Below are positions 1-6,255 of a stretch of 11,123 bases of DNA, one piece after another. The position numbers and the translations under genes are program-made. The stretch is from JAIBJP01 sp035601195 (GTDB lineage Bacteria > Actinomycetota > Thermoleophilia > Gaiellales > Gaiellaceae), in NCBI GenBank assembly GCA_035601195.1, contig DATNOU010000141.1, forward strand, positions 1 through 11,123, read 5' to 3'. Position 1 is the stretch's first letter. The number at the start of each line of letters is the position of its first letter. Under the pieces are notes generated by a model. It was given only the letters and a program-made list of their open reading frames with translations. It had not been told where the DNA came from and ran no database searches.

Positions 1-2615
1 GGGAAGATGAGGTTGACGCAGGCCTCGCCGACGTCGCCGCCGGTCTTGTTCTGGTCGCCGTCGTGCACCATGAACAGGATCCGGTAGGCGTGCCCCGCCG
101 AGACGGGATTGCCGTTCTCGTCCTTCAGGCTGGCGAGGTTCCAACGGACCTCGGTCCGGTACTTCTCGTAGCTGATGCCCGACGGCGGCGTGTCTGCGCC
201 GGGACCGAAGGTGCTGTTCGCCGGCGGATCGGCACCGGGCGTGATGTTCGCACCCGACTTGATCGCGTGCTTCCAGGTACCGAACAGATCCTGCGGGCCC
301 TGAGCGCTGTTGTTGTCGTTCTGCTGCTGCCAGTCGCCCGCCCTGGAATTGGCGTTGCTGGTGATGTCGGTCACGAACGCCGCCGGATAGAGCGGGCGGG
401 CGAAGCCGTCCGCGGCCGTCACGTCGCCGATATCCGGATTCGCCGCGTGCTGCGCAGCCGTGCCGACCATCGGCGTTACCGGCGTACCGTCCGGATCCGG
501 ATCCACACCCAGCGTCAGCGCATGCTCGTCGCTGTACCACACCGAGATCGTCGCCGCCGCGCCGGCCCCGTTCACGCTGAACTTCCTCAGCACGGTGCTC
601 TCGTTGAAGGTCACCGACGAGCGCGGGTTGTGGCTCGAGTCCGGGTAGCCCAGCGTGCACGGGCCAACCGTGATCACACTCAACGGCTCACACGCACCCA
701 GATGGGCCGGGTAGTTCGCGTCACCCGCATAGTCGGCCTGGTACGACATCGCACCCGTGACCGTGAAGCTCGGCGAGTCAGCCGTCGACGGATTCCCCGG
801 CGTCAACGCAGACACCGTGTCCACGTGCGCACCCGTGCAGTTCACCGCCGAGGTGTAGCGACGGAAGGTCACGTTGCCCGTCGGGTTCGCAACCGCAGCC
901 GGCGTCCCCGCCACCCGCGCCACGTTCACCCGGTCATGCACAACCGTGCCCGCCACGGCGCTCGTGATCACCGCGTTACTCGCATTGCGGATCTCCGTCA
1001 CCACCGTGTCATCAGCCCACAGCTTGGTGGCCGCTCCCGAGTTGGCGCCCACACCGTCCGTGTCCCGCGTCAACGAGATGCCGCCGACCGACACCGTCGT
1101 GTGCGCGCTGACGATCGTCGTCCCCGGCGTCGCCGAGACCAACGTGACGTTGCAACTCCCCGTACCACCCACCGTCGTACACGGATTCGCAGTCGTGAAC
1201 GAGCCCGGACCCGAATCGATCGTGAAGCTGATCGACGTCCCGTCCGGCGCATTCACATAACCACCCGTACCCGTGTTCACGCTCACATGCGCCGTGAACA
1301 CATGGCTCACCCCGGTCGGGTTCGTCGCCAACAGCGGCGCAATCTGGATGTTCGCATCCACCCACGTCTTCACGGCAGGCCCGGAGTTGCCGGCCGTGCC
1401 GTCGGTGTTGCGCGTCAGCGAGACACCGAACACCGAGACCGTCGTGTGAGCACTCAGCGTCGTCACGCCCGGTGTCGCCGAGTTCAGATCGATTGTGCAG
1501 TCGCCGCTTGCGTTCGTCGAGCACGATGAGCTGCTCACGTTCCCGTTCGAGAGGCTGCCGGGACCGGAGTCGATCGAGAAGGTCACCAGCGCGCCCGAAG
1601 CGTTCGCCGAACCGGTGCCGTCGTTGATGTTCACGTGTGCGGTGAACGTGTGCGTCGTACCGATCTCGTTCGTCGGCGTGAGCGGCGAGATCTGGATATT
1701 GGCGTCGACCACCCGCAGCGGCTCGCAAGCCCCATCTGAGGCGAGGTAGGTCGCGTCGCCCGCGTAATGCGCCTTGAACCCGCGGAAGCCGGCCGCGTTC
1801 ACCGTGAACGCGAACCCAATCGCATCCACTTGGCCGCTTGCGTTCAGCGCGAGGTTGCCCGAGTTCGCCGCCGGAGCCCCGTCGCACGTGCCGTTCAGGA
1901 ACCAGTCGATGTTCACGTTCCCGGAGGGCGTCGGATTCGCCGGCTGCCCCGTCACCGTCACGAAGTCGTGCACCGTCGAGCCGACTTCCACGGCCGTTAC
2001 GACCTGATGCGAAGCACTGTGGATGTCGGTCGCCGTCGCCGACGCCAGCTTGGTGACCACGGCCGACGACCCAGCGTTCGCGTTCTGCGTCAGCGTCGTG
2101 CAGTCCAGATCAGGATTTGACACGCACGTGTTGTTCCAGGTCACCGAAGCCGTGTCCGTCAGGCGGTGGTTGGGGAGGTTGAAGTCGTTCGCCTGCACCG
2201 TGTAGTGCGAAAACGGCTTCGTCTGGATCGATGTGCCGAACGGCAACAGACACTGGGTCGCCCCGAGGTATGGATCCCCGGACGTCCCCGCACCGCTGCC
2301 TCCCGAACAGGAGACCGCGCCGTTGAAGACCAGACCCGTCGACGACAGGATGTTCCCCGTCGCCACCGCGCCCCCGGCCGAGTTGACTGTGTCGCTGAGC
2401 CCCGTCACCCGCAGCGTGTCGTGGCCGGAGTCGACCACATTCAGGACCTGCACCGCGCAGGTATACGGATCGCCGATCTTCACCGGGCTCGTACAGCCCT
2501 TTGTCGCTGCGATCCCATGAAACGCCGCCAACGCGTTGGCGACTCCGAACACAAAGAATGTCGTGGAAATGACGCCGACCCCAACAAGCGTCCTCCACCC
2601 CACGAATCGACGCAT
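1..2615 (-). CDS. Secreted DUF11-like/Ig-like repeat protein, C-terminus cut by left edge
   Basis: I read this frame codon by codon from the ATG at 2615 to base 3 and found no stop, giving at least 871 residues. The start is supported by a GGGGGAGGG ribosome site a few bases upstream and a signal peptide (about residues 1-30, cleavage near ANALA|AF). The order then is: a Cys-containing DUF11-like beta-sandwich (about 41-200, beginning CTSPVKIGDPYTC), an Ig-like domain ending DGACEPLRV (about 200-301), two tandem Ig-like modules starting near 303 and 417 (each about 115 residues), another Ig-like domain ending GACEPLSV (532-646), and an unrecognised C-terminal domain with VHDGDQNKTGGDVGEACVN near its end. 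The first 300 residues match the gene at 4364-5647 in roughly four of five positions. The last codons read NLIFP-like at the edge, so the protein probably ends soon after it. It is probably a surface stalk or adhesin. The role is inferred; the exported, modular architecture is clear. Confidence 0.85.
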   Translation of the reverse strand, partial: MRRFVGWRTLVGVGVISTTFFVFGVANALAAFHGIAATKGCTSPVKIGDPYTCAVQVLNVVDSGHDTLRVTGLSDTVNSAGGAVATGNILSSTGLVFNGAVSCSGGSGAGTSGDPYLGATQCLLPFGTSIQTKPFSHYTVQANDFNLPNHRLTDTASVTWNNTCVSNPDLDCTTLTQNANAGSSAVVTKLASATATDIHSASHQVVTAVEVGSTVHDFVTVTGQPANPTPSGNVNIDWFLNGTCDGAPAANSGNLALNASGQVDAIGFAFTVNAAGFRGFKAHYAGDATYLASDGACEPLRVVDANIQISPLTPTNEIGTTHTFTAHVNINDGTGSANASGALVTFSIDSGPGSLSNGNVSSSSCSTNASGDCTIDLNSATPGVTTLSAHTTVSVFGVSLTRNTDGTAGNSGPAVKTWVDANIQIAPLLATNPTGVSHVFTAHVSVNTGTGGYVNAPDGTSISFTIDSGPGSFTTANPCTTVGGTGSCNVTLVSATPGTTIVSAHTTVSVGGISLTRDTDGVGANSGAATKLWADDTVVTEIRNASNAVITSAVAGTVVHDRVNVARVAGTPAAVANPTGNVTFRRYTSAVNCTGAHVDTVSALTPGNPSTADSPSFTVTGAMSYQADYAGDANYPAHLGACEPLSVITVGPCTLGYPDSSHNPRSSVTFNESTVLRKFSVNGAGAAATISVWYSDEHALTLGVDPDPDGTPVTPMVGTAAQHAANPDIGDVTAADGFARPLYPAAFVTDITSNANSRAGDWQQQNDNNSAQGPQDLFGTWKHAIKSGANITPGADPPANSTFGPGADTPPSGISYEKYRTEVRWNLASLKDENGNPVSAGHAYRILFMVHDGDQNKTGGDVGEACVNLIF
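1023..1709 (-). repeat. Two tandem Ig-like modules within the left-edge gene
   Basis: Two consecutive coding repeats of about 114-115 codons start with DANIQISP and WVDANIQIAP and end with TDGTAGNSGPAVK and TDGVGANSGAATK. Both carry the core HTFTAHVN or HVFTAHVS, then FSIDSGPGS or FTIDSGPGS, a short Cys-x-Cys loop (SSCSTNASGDC; PCTTVGGTGSC), and SATPGTT/SAHTTVSV. The TDANGxATxTLTS-like stretch followed by T-x-x-SA resembles the bacterial invasin/intimin type (Big_1-like) Ig fold. They closely match the B-type modules of the large right-hand gene, showing shared ancestry of the two proteins. Confidence 0.75.
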
Positions 2616-2693
2616 TTCGCCCTCCCCCTGAAACATTGCTTTCTCCGCCCGAGGGCGCGCAGACCGCTACCTGCGTCCCCCGCCCTTTTGCTT

Positions 2694-2721
2694 AGTGTAC
2701 GCGGGACGCCCGGAAATGCAA
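2694..2721 (-). promoter_or_regulatory. Possible promoter for the left-edge gene
   Basis: On the minus strand, TTGCAT (2716-2721) is followed after 16 bases by TACACT (2694-2699). The -10 box is a good match to TATAAT-like boxes; the -35 box is only partial. It lies in the 157-base gap between the ice-binding-like gene and the left-edge gene, after the hairpin at 2734-2755, and would give a leader of about 70 bases. This is motif matching only. Confidence 0.35.
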
Positions 2722-2733
2722 GATTGGGCGGAA

Positions 2734-2755
2734 GGGGCCGGCTCTCGCCGGCCCC
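2734..2755 (-). terminator. GC-rich hairpin after the ice-binding-like gene
   Basis: A perfect 9-base stem, GGGGCCGGC/GCCGGCCCC, with a 4-base loop TCTC (plus-strand reading) begins 17 bases after the stop codon at 2773. On the minus strand it is followed by TTCC rather than a long U-run, so intrinsic termination could be weak. Similar hairpins follow two other genes of this family in the window. Confidence 0.5.
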
Positions 2756-2772
2756 CAGTTTTCGGCCCGAAT

Positions 2773-3567
2773 CTAGGGACAGGTCACGGTCGCTGCGGAA
2801 TGCATCTTCAGCGTCAGGCCCCCGGTGGCACCGATGTAGCGGCCGTTCAGGGTCGTGTGGTCCTGAGTGATGTTCCGATAAGGCGCCAGGAAGGTGCCGC
2901 TGGCTTCCGTGCCGGGTTTGAAGATGTCGATGTCCGCTCCCGGGCCGATGAAGTTCCAGATGATGTTGTTCGCCTGGACTCCACCCGCGAGCACCATCTT
3001 CGACGAGCTGAAGTTGAAGCCGCCGGTCACGTTGAAGATGAAGAGCGAGCTCGCCGAGCCGGAGATCGTCAGCGTCCCCTTCACCAGGTTCACGCCGGCC
3101 AGGCTGATCACGTTCGTCACCGGCCCGCCGCTGATCGTCGTCGTCGTCGTGATCGCGCCCAGCGTCTGCGTCGGCGCCAACGCGGCCAACGCGGTGTTCG
3201 CCGCCAGCGCAGCCGCCTGCTCCGGGCTCATGTCCTTGTGCACGATTCCGCCCGTCGTCAGGTCGCCGTGGATGTCCGGGTTCGCCGCCGGAGGCGGATT
3301 GTCGTGCAGGTACAGCTTGCCGTCGATCGTCGCCTTCAACAGGCTTCCGGTGCCGCCCGACCCGAGACCGACGTCGCCGGTGATCTTCGTCCCGCCTTCG
3401 CTGATCACGAGCTTCCCGCCCGCCAGCCCGAGCACCGTGTAGTTGCCCGCCGCGCCGAGGCCGAACGCCGCAGGCGGCGCCGGGCACGGACCGACCGCTT
3501 CCACCACAAGCGGCTCACACGCACCGTCACCACAGAACCGTGAAAAGCGCCACGACGCTGCACCCAA
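2773..3567 (-). CDS. Ice-binding (DUF3494)/choice-of-anchor-A-like protein, 5' end apparently disrupted
   Basis: The open frame gives 264 residues. From about residue 36 it looks like the beta-helical DUF3494 ice-binding or choice-of-anchor-A type: FGLGAAGNYTVLGLAGG, then KITGDVGLG (61-69), ALAPTQTLG (129-137), a Thr run (140-144), VISLAGVNL (153-161), SLFIFNVTGGF (174-184), NNIIWNFIGPG (200-210) and SGTFLAPYRNI (223-233). Such proteins bind ice or act as surface adhesins. The start used here is a TTG at 3567, with GGAGG about 7 bases upstream, but the first 12 or so residues look like nothing and there is no signal peptide in this frame. A good signal peptide with its own ATG and ribosome site lies upstream at 3598 in another frame and stops at 3527. 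Residues 13-28 (GDGACEPLVVEAVGPC) match the end of an Ig-like domain plus the VGPC seen in the left-edge gene, so an Ig domain seems to have been lost. It may be a pseudogene, or the sequence may carry an indel error. Confidence 0.7.
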   Translation of the reverse strand: MGAASWRFSRFCGDGACEPLVVEAVGPCPAPPAAFGLGAAGNYTVLGLAGGKLVISEGGTKITGDVGLGSGGTGSLLKATIDGKLYLHDNPPPAANPDIHGDLTTGGIVHKDMSPEQAAALAANTALAALAPTQTLGAITTTTTISGGPVTNVISLAGVNLVKGTLTISGSASSLFIFNVTGGFNFSSSKMVLAGGVQANNIIWNFIGPGADIDIFKPGTEASGTFLAPYRNITQDHTTLNGRYIGATGGLTLKMHSAATVTCP

Positions 3568-3598
3568 GCAGCGCCCTCCACTTCAGACTCAGACCCAT
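3527..3598 (-). pseudogene. Orphaned signal peptide of the ice-binding-like gene
   Basis: An ATG at 3598, preceded by GGGAAGGG with about 7 bases of spacing, opens a 23-codon frame, MGLSLKWRALLGCSVVALF then TVLW, closed by TGA at 3527-3529. It is a typical signal-peptide start and closely parallels the leader of the gene at 5647 (LRMLFGCSVIAVFMVIG). The downstream ice-binding-like frame is offset by one base, so skipping one base near 3530-3568 would join them. The likely reading is that this is the native start of that gene, broken by a deletion or indel. Confidence 0.6.
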
Positions 3599-3685
3599 TA
3601 CGCCGCCCTTCCCAATCGTCAATCTGGTTGCCACAGTTCGGCGCCGAGGAGACGCGCCCGAAAAACGCTATCCCCAAAAACCGTG

Positions 3686-3720
3686 AAAAACACAAGCGCG
3701 GCGAGCGCGGCTCACGCCGC
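3686..3720 (-). terminator. Possible terminator after the CHRD lipoprotein gene
   Basis: A 6-base stem GCGGCG (3698-3703)/CGCCGC (3715-3720) with an 11-base loop lies 16 bases after the stop codon at 3737. On the minus strand it is followed by GCTTGTGTTTTTC, which holds a run of five T. The stem is short, so the call is moderate. The rest of the 138-base gap up to 3599 holds only the ribosome site of the orphaned signal peptide and no promoter I would defend. Confidence 0.4.
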
Positions 3721-3736
3721 CGTGGCCTCGAGGAGG

Positions 3737-4240
3737 CTACCCCCCGCCGGACGCGCCGACCGGTTTCGTCACCTTGATCCGACCGCGGATCTCGCCTCGT
3801 GGGTTGCGCTTCGTCTGGACGTCGACGTAGGTCGGGCGGTCAACCAGCGCGAGCAGGAGCCCGGCATTCGCGCCGAGCGAGCCGCGCGCGTTGGGAGAGC
3901 AGGGCCCGCAGAGATTCACCGCGACGACGCCGGTCTTCCGGGGCGCGCCGAGGTGGATCTGCGCCGCGGTCGCGCCACCCGTGAGCCCCTTGAGGCTCAG
4001 TCGCCAATCGAGCGTCCCGTTCGGCCCGGCGATCGTGATCGTGCCGAGGAAGTTGCCGGACGCGCCCTCGGCGCCCTTCGGCTTCGGCACCTGCTGGATG
4101 GTGTTCAGCGTCGCCGCGAACGGATACGCCGTACCCGCGACCGTGGACGTTTCGCCGCCGTTGGAGTCGCCACAACCCGTCAGCGCGGTGCCGAGCGCCA
4201 GCGCGCCGAGCGTCAACGGAAGGAAGGACAGGCGTCTCAC
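3737..4240 (-). CDS. CHRD-domain lipoprotein
   Basis: The product has 167 residues. The N-terminus is a lipoprotein signal, with Arg at positions 2-3, a hydrophobic run and the lipobox LTGC with Cys at residue 23, so the mature protein should be lipid-anchored outside the membrane. The rest matches the CHRD family (Pfam CHRD, first described in chordin): FAATLNTIQQVP (41-52), a beta strand WRLSL (79-83), AAQIHLGAPRKTG (92-104), and the hallmark ending TYVDVQTKRNPRGEIRGRI (137-155). A CGPC at 111-114 could form a disulfide, or could be a redox-like motif by chance. The start is GTG at 4240. No strong ribosome site is visible, and a TAGGTT box at 4251-4256 would allow a nearly leaderless transcript. 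The bacterial role of CHRD is not established; a structural or binding function at the surface is inferred. Confidence 0.85.
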   Translation of the reverse strand: MRRLSFLPLTLGALALGTALTGCGDSNGGETSTVAGTAYPFAATLNTIQQVPKPKGAEGASGNFLGTITIAGPNGTLDWRLSLKGLTGGATAAQIHLGAPRKTGVVAVNLCGPCSPNARGSLGANAGLLLALVDRPTYVDVQTKRNPRGEIRGRIKVTKPVGASGGG

Positions 4241-4273
4241 GAGCGAGCAAAACCTATCGATAAACCCGCCAAG

Positions 4274-4301
4274 AAAGGGCCCGGCGAGTGCCGGGCCCTT
4301 T
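4274..4301 (-). terminator. 12-base perfect hairpin between the TPGYWKNH and CHRD genes
   Basis: AAAGGGCCCGGC and GCCGGGCCCTTT form a perfect 12-base stem around a 4-base loop GAGT. On the minus strand the stem ends CCCTTT and continues CTTGG, so it has a short U-tract. The A-rich and T-rich stem ends would also allow it to act on the opposite strand. It is the second of two hairpins downstream of the gene ending at 4364. Confidence 0.65.
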
Positions 4302-4321
4302 CGAGCATGAACGGGGACAAA

Positions 4322-4350
4322 CGAGGGGCCGGGGCGGGGTCGGCCCCTCG
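4322..4350 (-). terminator. First hairpin terminator after the TPGYWKNH gene
   Basis: CGAGGGGCCG (4322-4331) and CGGCCCCTCG (4341-4350) form a perfect 10-base stem with a 9-base loop, starting 13 bases after the stop codon at 4364. On the minus strand it is followed by TTTGT, a weak U-tract. Together with the hairpin at 4274-4301 it makes a tandem terminator. Confidence 0.6.
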
Positions 4351-4363
4351 GTCGTCTTCCGGC

Positions 4364-5647
4364 CTAGCAGCCCAACCCGTTGTTGTATTTGTCGAGCGCG
4401 TCCTTGATGGCGATCGCCTGGTCGCGCTGCGCCGCCGTCAGCACGTAGGTGCCGGTCGGGCCGGTGTAGCCGATGGCGATCAGGAACGCGTCGCCGAGCA
4501 CGATCTTCGGCGCGATGCACGTGCTCGCTCCGTTGGCCACGTTCAGCTTCGCAGCGAGCAGATGGCCGGCCAGGCACCCCGCCGCGCCCTGCGGCTTCGA
4601 GGCGCCACAGTTCATCCCGCCGAACACGGCCGTCACCTTCGGGAACGTGTTGACAGCGTAGTTGCCGAGCGTGATCGGCAACAGCGCAGTCGTCTGGACT
4701 TGGTGGTTCTTCCAGTAGCCCGGCGTAAAGGGGTTCGCCGTCGGCGCGGAGACGCTGAGCGGCTCGCAAGCCCCGTCGGAGGCGGCGTAGAGGGCGTCGC
4801 CCTCGTAATGCGCCTTGAACGCTCGCATACCGGCCGTGTTCACCGTGAACGAGAATCCGGTCGCATCGAACTGGCCTGCACTCAGCGGCCCGATGCTGCC
4901 CGAGTTCACTGCCGGGGCGCCCGTGCACGTGCCGTTCAGGAACCAGTCGATGTTCACGTTCCCGCTCGGCGTCGGGTTGTTCGGCTGACCGGTCACGGTC
5001 ACGAAGTCATGCACGGTCGTGCCGGTCTGCACCGCCGTGACGACCTGATGCTGCGCGTTGTGGATCGCGGTCACCGTCGACGAGCCCAGCTTCGTGATCA
5101 GCGCCGACGAGCCTGCGGTCGCGTTCTGACCGCCCGTCGTGCAGTCCAGGTCCGGATCGAACGTACACGTGTTGTTCCAGGCCACGGACGCGGTGTCGGT
5201 CAGCCGGTTGTTCGGCAGGTTGAAGTCCGCCGCCGCCACGGTGTAGTGCGAGAACGTCACCGTCTGGATCTCCGTCCCGAACGGCAACAGACACTGCGTC
5301 GCGCCGAGATACGGATCCCCCGGCGTCCCGGTGCCGCTCCCGCCCGAGCAGGAGACCGCGCCGGTGAAGATCAGACCCGTCGACGCGAGGATGTTCCCCG
5401 TCGCGACGTCACCGCCCGCCGAGTGCACGACATCGCTCAAGCCTGTGACCCGCAACGTGTCGTGACCCGTGTCGACGATGTTCTGAATCAGCACCGCACA
5501 CGTGTACGGGTCGCCGATCTCGACCGGGCTCGTACAGCCCTTCGAGACCGCGATCCCGTGAAACGCCGCCGATGCGCTCGACGTCCCGATCACCATGAAC
5601 ACAGCAATCACGCTGCATCCGAACAGCATCCTCAAAGCTCGATTCAT
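4364..5647 (-). CDS. Secreted DUF11-like/Ig-like protein with C-terminal TPGYWKNH domain
   Basis: The frame is open to a GTG at 5710, but the ATG at 5647 is preferred. It has a GGGGGGAAGGA ribosome site directly upstream and starts a proper signal peptide (MNRALRMLFGCSVIAVF..., cleavage near SSASA|AF, residue 27). The protein is then 427 residues. Residues 38-190 form the Cys-containing DUF11-like domain (CTSPVEIGDPYTC), and 195-298 an Ig-like domain ending DGACEPLSV. From 307 there is a separate C-terminal domain with the motif TPGYWKNH (308-315), LGNYAVNTFPKV (327-338) and LLAAKLNVANG (363-373), and Cys residues at 347, 358, 377 and 427. TPGYWKNH-type domains occur at the ends of many exported prokaryotic proteins without a known activity. 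The N-terminal 300 residues are a paralogue of the left-edge gene. It is expected to be extracellular; the role is unknown. Confidence 0.88.
   Translation of the reverse strand: MNRALRMLFGCSVIAVFMVIGTSSASAAFHGIAVSKGCTSPVEIGDPYTCAVLIQNIVDTGHDTLRVTGLSDVVHSAGGDVATGNILASTGLIFTGAVSCSGGSGTGTPGDPYLGATQCLLPFGTEIQTVTFSHYTVAAADFNLPNNRLTDTASVAWNNTCTFDPDLDCTTGGQNATAGSSALITKLGSSTVTAIHNAQHQVVTAVQTGTTVHDFVTVTGQPNNPTPSGNVNIDWFLNGTCTGAPAVNSGSIGPLSAGQFDATGFSFTVNTAGMRAFKAHYEGDALYAASDGACEPLSVSAPTANPFTPGYWKNHQVQTTALLPITLGNYAVNTFPKVTAVFGGMNCGASKPQGAAGCLAGHLLAAKLNVANGASTCIAPKIVLGDAFLIAIGYTGPTGTYVLTAAQRDQAIAIKDALDKYNNGLGC
4751..5647 (-). repeat. Paralogous copy of the N-terminal 900 bases of the left-edge gene
   Basis: The region encoding signal peptide, DUF11-like domain and first Ig-like domain corresponds along its whole length to about 1719-2615. 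By eye roughly four of five residues agree (for example DPYLGATQCLLPFGT, RLTDTASV, TVHDFVTVTGQP, GNVNIDWFLNGTC) and the DNA is also visibly similar. The two copies have the same orientation and point to tandem duplication, after which different C-terminal parts were acquired. Confidence 0.8.
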
Positions 5648-5710
5648 TTCCTTCCCCCCGACGACCCCTAGATTGGCCCATTTGACAGCCCCAGCCGCTG
5701 CCGCGGACAC

Positions 5711-5739
5711 AACCTAATGGATTTACACTAGAAGGACAA
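5711..5739 (-). promoter_or_regulatory. Promoter of the TPGYWKNH gene
   Basis: On the minus strand, TTGTCC (5734-5739) and TAGGTT (5711-5716) are separated by exactly 17 bases. TAGGTT fits the TANNNT/TAGNNT -10 boxes common in actinobacteria and TTGTCC is a fair -35 box. Transcription would start near 5704, leaving a leader of about 57 bases before the ATG at 5647. This favours the 5647 start over the upstream GTG at 5710. Confidence 0.45.
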
Positions 5740-5750
5740 CTCCGTGCCGA

Positions 5751-5768
5751 CGCCGCCGAGCGGCGGTG
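5751..5768 (-). terminator. Short GC hairpin after the CHRD gene
   Basis: CCGCC and GGCGG pair around a GAGC loop, and can be extended by a G-T and a C-G pair, 4 bases after the stop codon at 5773. No U-tract follows on the minus strand, so terminator function is doubtful. Confidence 0.25.
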
Positions 5769-5772
5769 CGCG

Positions 5773-6252
5773 TCAGCCGACGCGGAGGCGGCCGCGGATC
5801 GCGCCGTTCAGATGACGCCTGGTGTGAACGTTGACGTAGTAGGCACGCGGGTTCGTTCCGACCGCGCGCAGCGACTTCGCCGGCACCGTGACGCAGCCTC
5901 TCGTGCTGAACCTGGCCCCGAGTGGGATGACGACCGGGCCCGTCTTGCCGGGCGGAGCCTTGTGGACGTGCGCCGACAGCGTCTTGTCGAGTCGCCTGAC
6001 GGAGAGCCTCCAGCACGCCTTGCCGGTCCTCAGGTTCAGCGTGATCCGTGCGGTTCCGGAGCCTGTCGAGGATCCCTTCCCCACCTCGGCCCTGCCCGTC
6101 AGCTTCGCCACGAGCACCGAGTGGAATGCGGACTGCGAGCGTGTCGATCCGGTCGACGAGCCGACGCCGTACCAGCCGGCAAGGGCCGCCCCCAAGACGA
6201 CGACGGTGAGCAAGCGCGTTCGCAACCCAGTCCTAGCGACCACGATAGCCAA
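5773..6252 (-). CDS. CHRD-domain exported protein
   Basis: The frame gives 159 residues from a TTG at 6252. It has a basic N-terminus (RTGLRTR, residues 7-13) and a hydrophobic stretch (about 14-27), a signal peptide or signal anchor without a lipobox Cys. CHRD features follow: FHSVLVAKLTGRAEV (43-57), a strand CWRLSVRRLD (80-89), SAHVHKAPPGKTG (93-105) and YYVNVHTRRHLNGAIRGRL (138-156). Cys80 and Cys120 could pair. The start is uncertain: no clear ribosome site precedes the TTG, and GTG at 6243 or TTG at 6225 (AGGA just upstream) keep the hydrophobic segment. It begins only about 3 bases after the transpeptidase stop codon, so the two are probably co-transcribed and perhaps translationally coupled. 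It is a distant paralogue of the CHRD lipoprotein at 3737-4240. The function is unknown. Confidence 0.8.
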   Translation of the reverse strand: MAIVVARTGLRTRLLTVVVLGAALAGWYGVGSSTGSTRSQSAFHSVLVAKLTGRAEVGKGSSTGSGTARITLNLRTGKACWRLSVRRLDKTLSAHVHKAPPGKTGPVVIPLGARFSTRGCVTVPAKSLRAVGTNPRAYYVNVHTRRHLNGAIRGRLRVG

Positions 6253-6255
6253 CGT

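Noticed and set aside
63..1529. Long plus-strand open frame of 488 residues
   Set aside because: It lies exactly codon-on-codon opposite the left-edge gene, is extremely Arg-rich and low in hydrophobic order, has no ribosome site, and is explained by the GC-rich antisense of an Ig-repeat gene.
3640..3690. Promoter for the ice-binding-like gene (TAGCGT box with a T-rich upstream stretch)
   Set aside because: No acceptable -35 box lies at 16-18 bases and the T-rich stretch is better explained as part of a terminator.
3443..5671. Plus-strand open frame of 742 residues
   Set aside because: It crosses two well-supported minus-strand genes, their terminators and a promoter, and its translation is Arg/Ala/His-rich without any domain. 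It is an antisense shadow.
5648..5710. GTG at 5710 as the start of the TPGYWKNH gene
   Set aside because: It adds 21 residues before a perfect signal peptide, overlaps the predicted transcription start region and lacks the strong ribosome site found before the ATG at 5647.
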